From Albugo candida (taxonomy: Eukaryota > Oomycota > Peronosporomycetes > Albuginales), in contig JBDOQK010000026.1 in assembly GCA_040437565.1 (NCBI GenBank), positions 356,836-420,835 of the forward strand: DNA of 64,000 nt, written 5' to 3'. Positions 60,430-64,000 of this stretch are shown here, one piece after another. Numbering within the stretch: position 1 is the first letter of the stretch; the number at the start of each line of letters is the position of its first letter. A model generated the notes under the pieces. It did not search any database, was not told where the DNA came from, and saw only the letters and a list, made by a program, of their open reading frames with translations. The translations under genes were made by a program, and so were the position numbers.

Positions 60430-61398
60430 TATTACCCTGCACAGGGAAGAATTATTTGCCGAATGCGATTTGCTCGCATACCATTCCCAAATCGCACCAA
60501 TGCTTGTGGGCACGTGGAGGACGCAAAGTAAACTCTCCACGTCGTCATAACGACTCCTTCGGAAAGATTTGTTACTAGAAAGTTATCGAGAAAAATTTCA
60601 CACTTCTTTTCGTGGAGTGATTTCAAAATGCCCTCCCTTTCGACCTCATACCGACACCGAATATATCCAAATAATACTGACGCTTTTAAGGTGTCGTTTC
60701 CTTAAAAAATACTTCTCACTCAAAACGGTGACTGACGGGCTCTCTAGTTGTTCACATGTGTCCGTGGACGTGGTCATCGCACGTACATTCCCCATACGAG
60801 TTTAGACACCTGTCCAATCTGGCGACTATCCAGCAGAGACTCAAATACCGGATTGCCGTGATTATAAAGGCGTGATGCCAGTCATTTCCTACTGGAAATG
60901 CCGGTCAAATCCTGACCCGTCTCCATAATCATCTGGAAAATTGCTTTGGCAAGCTTGTAAGGCTGTGCGGCCTCGATGTTGGCTGCCACAACTGACCAAT
61001 CCGCGTACTCTCCAGCATAAAGTCTAGAAATTGCTGGAGTCTCTGACTTGTTGATTTGCGGGTTCCACGCGGTATAACGATTTTCTAGCCCTGTACTTAC
61101 GAGAGGACTCCTGAGACTTGATAATATACCTCAAGATTAGACTGCTCGTATCATTCGCAGTTAAAGTTGCCTTTGGCCAACCTGTGACAAGGCAGTGGTA
61201 CTAACGCCTGTACCACATTTACCACCTTTTAACGTCATACCGGGCGTGGGGATACTTTCCACGTAATCACACACAAAGTATGATTCATAAACAATCATGC
61301 AGTACCCCAAAGCAAATGACTCAGAAGGGTTGCCAAGTCACTATAAGAGGACTCTGAACCGCGGGGTCGTGGCGACATATCACCACGACCATTCCTTA
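60430..61398. other. Nothing recognised
   Basis: About 970 bases with scattered short open frames, none supported. Confidence 0.35.
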
Positions 61399-61432
61399 AG
61401 GTAGATTAGGGTAGAATAGGGTTGAATAAGGC
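61399..61432 (+). repeat. Short degenerate tandem repeat (GTAGAATAGG-like)
   Basis: Three imperfect ~10-base units (GTAGATTAGG, GTAGAATAGG, GTTGAATAAGG). Vaguely telomere-like but of the wrong period. Confidence 0.5.
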
Positions 61433-61685
61433 TATTTCTCGGGCAATATCGACTAAATCGACCGAAAACGTGGTACTCAGGCAACTGAGAGGGGGAAGAA
61501 ATTATCTGCTTTTTGATTGTTCGCACAAAGATTCTCTCGAAGTGTGTAACAAAAAACCCTTCCCGCCTACCGCCGAGGATATCTCGAGTACAAGCAGCAA
61601 GCAGAAAGTATTCAGGACTCTAGTGAGATTAATCCTCAGATTCACAAGCATCAGTCCTTTCTATATTTTCTCAACATCGCGATGA
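61422..61685 (+). CDS. Short open frame with a segment repeated at the window's right end
   Basis: Plus-strand frame ending at 61685. Its middle part reads SLEVCNKKPFPPTAEDISST then SSKQKV. The right end of the window (63911-64000) translates in the matching frame to FLEVCKTKKIKMHPVTAGDI then SSTSSKQKV. The DNA match is strongest over GATATCTCGAGTACAAGCAG and the next 13 bases. Could be paralogous coding exons or a noncoding repeat that is open by chance. No family. Confidence 0.3.
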   Translation: MNKAISRAISTKSTENVVLRQLRGGRNYLLFDCSHKDSLEVCNKKPFPPTAEDISSTSSKQKVFRTLVRLILRFTSISPFYIFSTSR

Positions 61686-61720
61686 TACATCCAACACTTA
61701 ATGCCTTTCACGAGTCACCA

Positions 61721-62120
61721 TTTGAGTTGAAAAAAAGCTACAGCCAACTGATTTCAGCTCGTACATGGACGTTTTATGAATCCGACCAGAATCCAAAAAG
61801 GTTATTTTGCTTTTCAGCCTTTTTNNNNNNNNNNNNNNNNNNNNNNNNNNNNNNNNNNNNNNNNNNNNNNNNNNNNNNNNNNNNNNNNNNNNNNNNNNNN
61901 NNNNNNNNNNNNNNNNNNNNNNNNTTGAGTTGAAAAAAAGCTACAGCCAACTGATTTCAGCTCGTACAATTTCTTGCTTGAAGCTTGTCTTTTCGCATAA
62001 CCCGCATATGCACTGCCTCCTTTATACTGTATCATGTGCCTAGGAACGCATCGTACATGGACGTTTTATGACTCAGACCAGAATCCAAATAAGTTATTTT
62101 GCTTCTCAACCTTTTTTTTC
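61721..62120 (+). repeat. Local imperfect repeat around a gap
   Basis: A 44-base segment at 61721-61764 recurs exactly at 61925-61968, and 61765-61824 (TGGACGTTTTATGA...) recurs imperfectly from about 62057. The gap 61825-61924 lies between. Unlike the other gaps, the copies differ and are rearranged, so this may be true tandem duplication. Confidence 0.6.
61825..61924. other. Assembly gap (100 N)
   Basis: Fixed-length gap in a locally repeated region. Confidence 0.99.
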
Positions 62121-62445
62121 AGAATTGTGTATAGAACACCTTCATTACCACCGACGGTAAAAAAGCTTAAGTAAAAGTAGTGGGTATACAGGATTGCCAA
62201 AGGAAATTCAGAAAGATCAGAATTTTCTTGGTATTTCCATTAGATTGCGCAGATAGATCTTATACTTGCTGTCTTTTTTCGATTTTACGTTTCATATGAA
62301 TAAATCCTACACAGAACTGATTTCCGCTGATACACTTTATTCCTTGGAATCGTCTGGTTTGTCAAATTTAATTACACTTGTTAAAAAAGCTAACACTATA
62401 GGTGCAACCACCTACTGTTATGCGCGTAAGTTCGGGAGCCCTAAC

Positions 62446-62468
62446 CCCAGCACCTAATACAGTGCTGG
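62446..62468. other. Short inverted repeat
   Basis: CCAGCAC / GTGCTGG, 7-bp stem, eight-base loop. Confidence 0.35.
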
Positions 62469-62502
62469 ATTTATTGTGACACCCATTCAGACGATTATGA
62501 CA

Positions 62503-62528
62503 AAAGGAGTACAGTATTGTACTCCTTT
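62503..62528. other. Perfect 10-bp stem hairpin
   Basis: AAAGGAGTAC, six-base loop AGTATT, GTACTCCTTT. Not part of any recognised gene. Confidence 0.5.
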
Positions 62529-62843
62529 CAGGTTACTCCAGTGTTGATTGAACCAAACTGGTGAAACCAAAGTCGGTGGAAGCAAGAGTGACGAAACCAA
62601 TATTGGCGAAGTCGAGTTTTACGAAGCCTATGGTGGTAGCGCTAAGTGCGGGGAAATCATCGTTGGTAAGTGCACCGGTAAGAGAGCTGCTAGGAAATAA
62701 TCACATAAAGCCATAAGCCCATTTTTCGACGACGAAATTTGTTTCAGTCGACGAATGTGGGCGATAAGGTAGCACCTTACCATACTGTAGAGTTGGGTAG
62801 GACACGCGACTTGATGCTTGAGAATAGCGTCATTGCGGGTAAG

Positions 62844-63272
62844 TCATAAAGTTCGGAGAATGACGCAGCGATAGACGTTGAGTACGCGAAGGATATTGTG
62901 AGAACCATATCGCTGAGAAACTGGTGTTGAAAGTACTAAGTTGGTGCCATAAACAACAGTATCCCATGTGAGTGGTCCATCGATGCACGAGAAGATTTTA
63001 AATTGGGAGAAGGACCAAAGCTTTGACGCCAAGGAACACTCCCAAAATAAATGTCTTGCTGTTTCCGGTGAATCACAACCATGAGAGCACAATATATCGG
63101 AGGTATGGTAGCGATATTTGTAGCGAAGACGTNNNNNNNNNNNNNNNNNNNNNNNNNNNNNNNNNNNNNNNNNNNNNNNNNNNNNNNNNNNNNNNNNNNN
63201 NNNNNNNNNNNNNNNNNNNNNNNNNNNNNNNNGGGGTCTTTGCTGGAGCCATGTTATCCCTTGTATAATCAC
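62844..63272 (-). mobile_element. LINE 3' fragment: reverse-transcriptase zinc-binding domain
   Basis: Minus-strand text CSHGCDSPETARHLFWECSL then ASKLWSF is the zf-RVT motif (C-x-x-C, E-T-x-x-H-L-F-x-x-C, L-W) found at the C-terminus of many LINE polyproteins. Upstream part is lost in the gap 63133-63232. A separate copy from the LINE at 46.9-60.4 kb. Confidence 0.75.
63133..63232. other. Assembly gap (100 N)
   Basis: Fixed-length gap inside the LINE zinc-binding fragment; no flanking duplicate seen. Confidence 0.99.
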
Positions 63273-63281
63273 GTATAAGAA

Positions 63282-63906
63282 TCACAAAATAAGGGTTCTC
63301 CACTGAGAATAGAGGCTCCAACTAGGATGGTTGGTAAGAGAGGGTTCCGCCAATGAAAGAAAGCGAAGCTGAGTTCCACCAATAAGATTGGTAAGATCGG
63401 TTTTGCAAAGACTGGAAAAGTGTAGTAGCGGATTCGCTGAGATTCGCAAAAGTTGCAGCGGACTGTACGAAGATTCGCAAAAGTTGTAGCGGACTTCGCG
63501 AGCTGTAGAACGCTGTAGAACGCAGTAGAAGGTTCGAAACCGGACTGAAAAACAAGTCGAGTGGTTGAGAACGCTGAAGAAGGTTTGAGGACTGGTATGA
63601 ACCGGGCTTAGTGCTGGGTTAGGTGGCTGAGAGCTCGTTGGAAGAGCGAAGAAGGCTGGAGGTAGTATGAATGTTGCGTTAAAGTTACTACTCGTGTGGG
63701 GCAGTGTGAATATCACTTGTGCGATAGAGAGCAAATTTAAAGGTTGGAATCGTCTGGTAATATGATGCGCCTGTGCTGTGGCTTCAGTCAGATAATCTAT
63801 ATGAGAAAACATGACTAGGGATCATTGTGGATAAGCGTTTCATCAACCAGCCTATACGTCGATTAGTTTAAGAATCAGATAAGGTATCCTCAATTAGTCG
63901 TTCATA
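63282..63906. other. A/G-rich stretch with short internal repeats, no gene
   Basis: Contains repeated ATTCGCAAAAGTTG(T/C)AGCGGA and CTGTAGAACG(C) units (63430-63530). The long minus-strand open frame here is explained by the base composition and repeats. Confidence 0.5.
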
Positions 63907-64000
63907 CTAAGCTTTTCTCGAAGTATGTAAGACAAAAAAAATAAAAATGCACCCGGTTACCGCCGGCGATATCTCGAGTACAAGCAGCAAGCAGAAAGTA

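Noticed and set aside
61399-61432. Interstitial telomere repeat
   Set aside because: Period is about 10 and not the TTTAGGG unit; only three imperfect units.
63282-63812. 176-codon minus-strand open frame
   Set aside because: Composition follows short A/G-rich tandem repeats on the other strand and shows no protein-like conservation.

Overview
The window is nuclear DNA of a eukaryote with small, intron-bearing genes. I infer an oomycete, most like a white rust (Albugo-type) draft assembly. Reasons: most introns are about 50-62 nt with GT...AG ends and CTAAC/CTGAC-like branch sites; genes sit tens to a few hundred bases apart on alternating strands; a flagellar outer-dynein-arm docking-type coiled-coil gene lies beside a bacterial-type FadH 2,4-dienoyl-CoA reductase; and there are nine 100-N gaps, six of them flanked by near-identical duplicated sequence. 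The species is inference; the sequence cannot prove it.

Region 1 (1-24.2 kb) is gene-dense housekeeping sequence. In order: the 5' part of a membrane-anchored alpha/beta hydrolase (-), FadH (+), exocyst Sec6 (-), a TMF1-like golgin (+), TRM112 (-), mitochondrial enoyl-CoA hydratase (+), a repeat-rich acidic/His-rich protein (+), an ODA-docking coiled-coil protein (-), an uncharacterised spliced gene (-), a CXC-domain protein (-), DRG1 GTPase (+), a Qa-SNARE syntaxin (+) and RagC/D GTPase (-). TRM112 and several exons are too short to appear as long open frames and were found by splicing in the sequence itself. Two genes serve fatty-acid beta-oxidation (FadH, enoyl-CoA hydratase). Several serve membrane traffic (Sec6, TMF1, syntaxin, later Erv46), and RagC links to TORC1 nutrient signalling.

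Region 2 (24.9-38.9 kb) has a tandem pair of paralogous two-TM proteins with MGxxxT N-termini, a possible unidentified gene, an SR splicing factor, a Methyltransferase_16-type enzyme divergent from Erv46/ERGIC3, and a leucine-zipper-like protein. Four gaps here each sit between two copies of the same sequence (130 bp to 2.0 kb). Copies differ by at most a few single bases, which looks like unmerged haplotypes or overlapping contigs rather than biology.

Region 3 (38.9-64 kb) is transposon-rich: a degenerate Ty1/copia element with both LTRs (40508-45074), then a minus-strand LINE whose parts lie in correct order from about 60.4 kb down to 46.9 kb. A chromodomain Ty3/gypsy element (47892-52973) interrupts the LINE inside its reverse transcriptase, and a hAT transposon (from 54472) appears to interrupt it inside its endonuclease. 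Downstream are another LINE 3' fragment, a GC-rich island and a pair of related short coding segments. All mobile elements seen here are broken by stops, frameshifts or changed catalytic residues.
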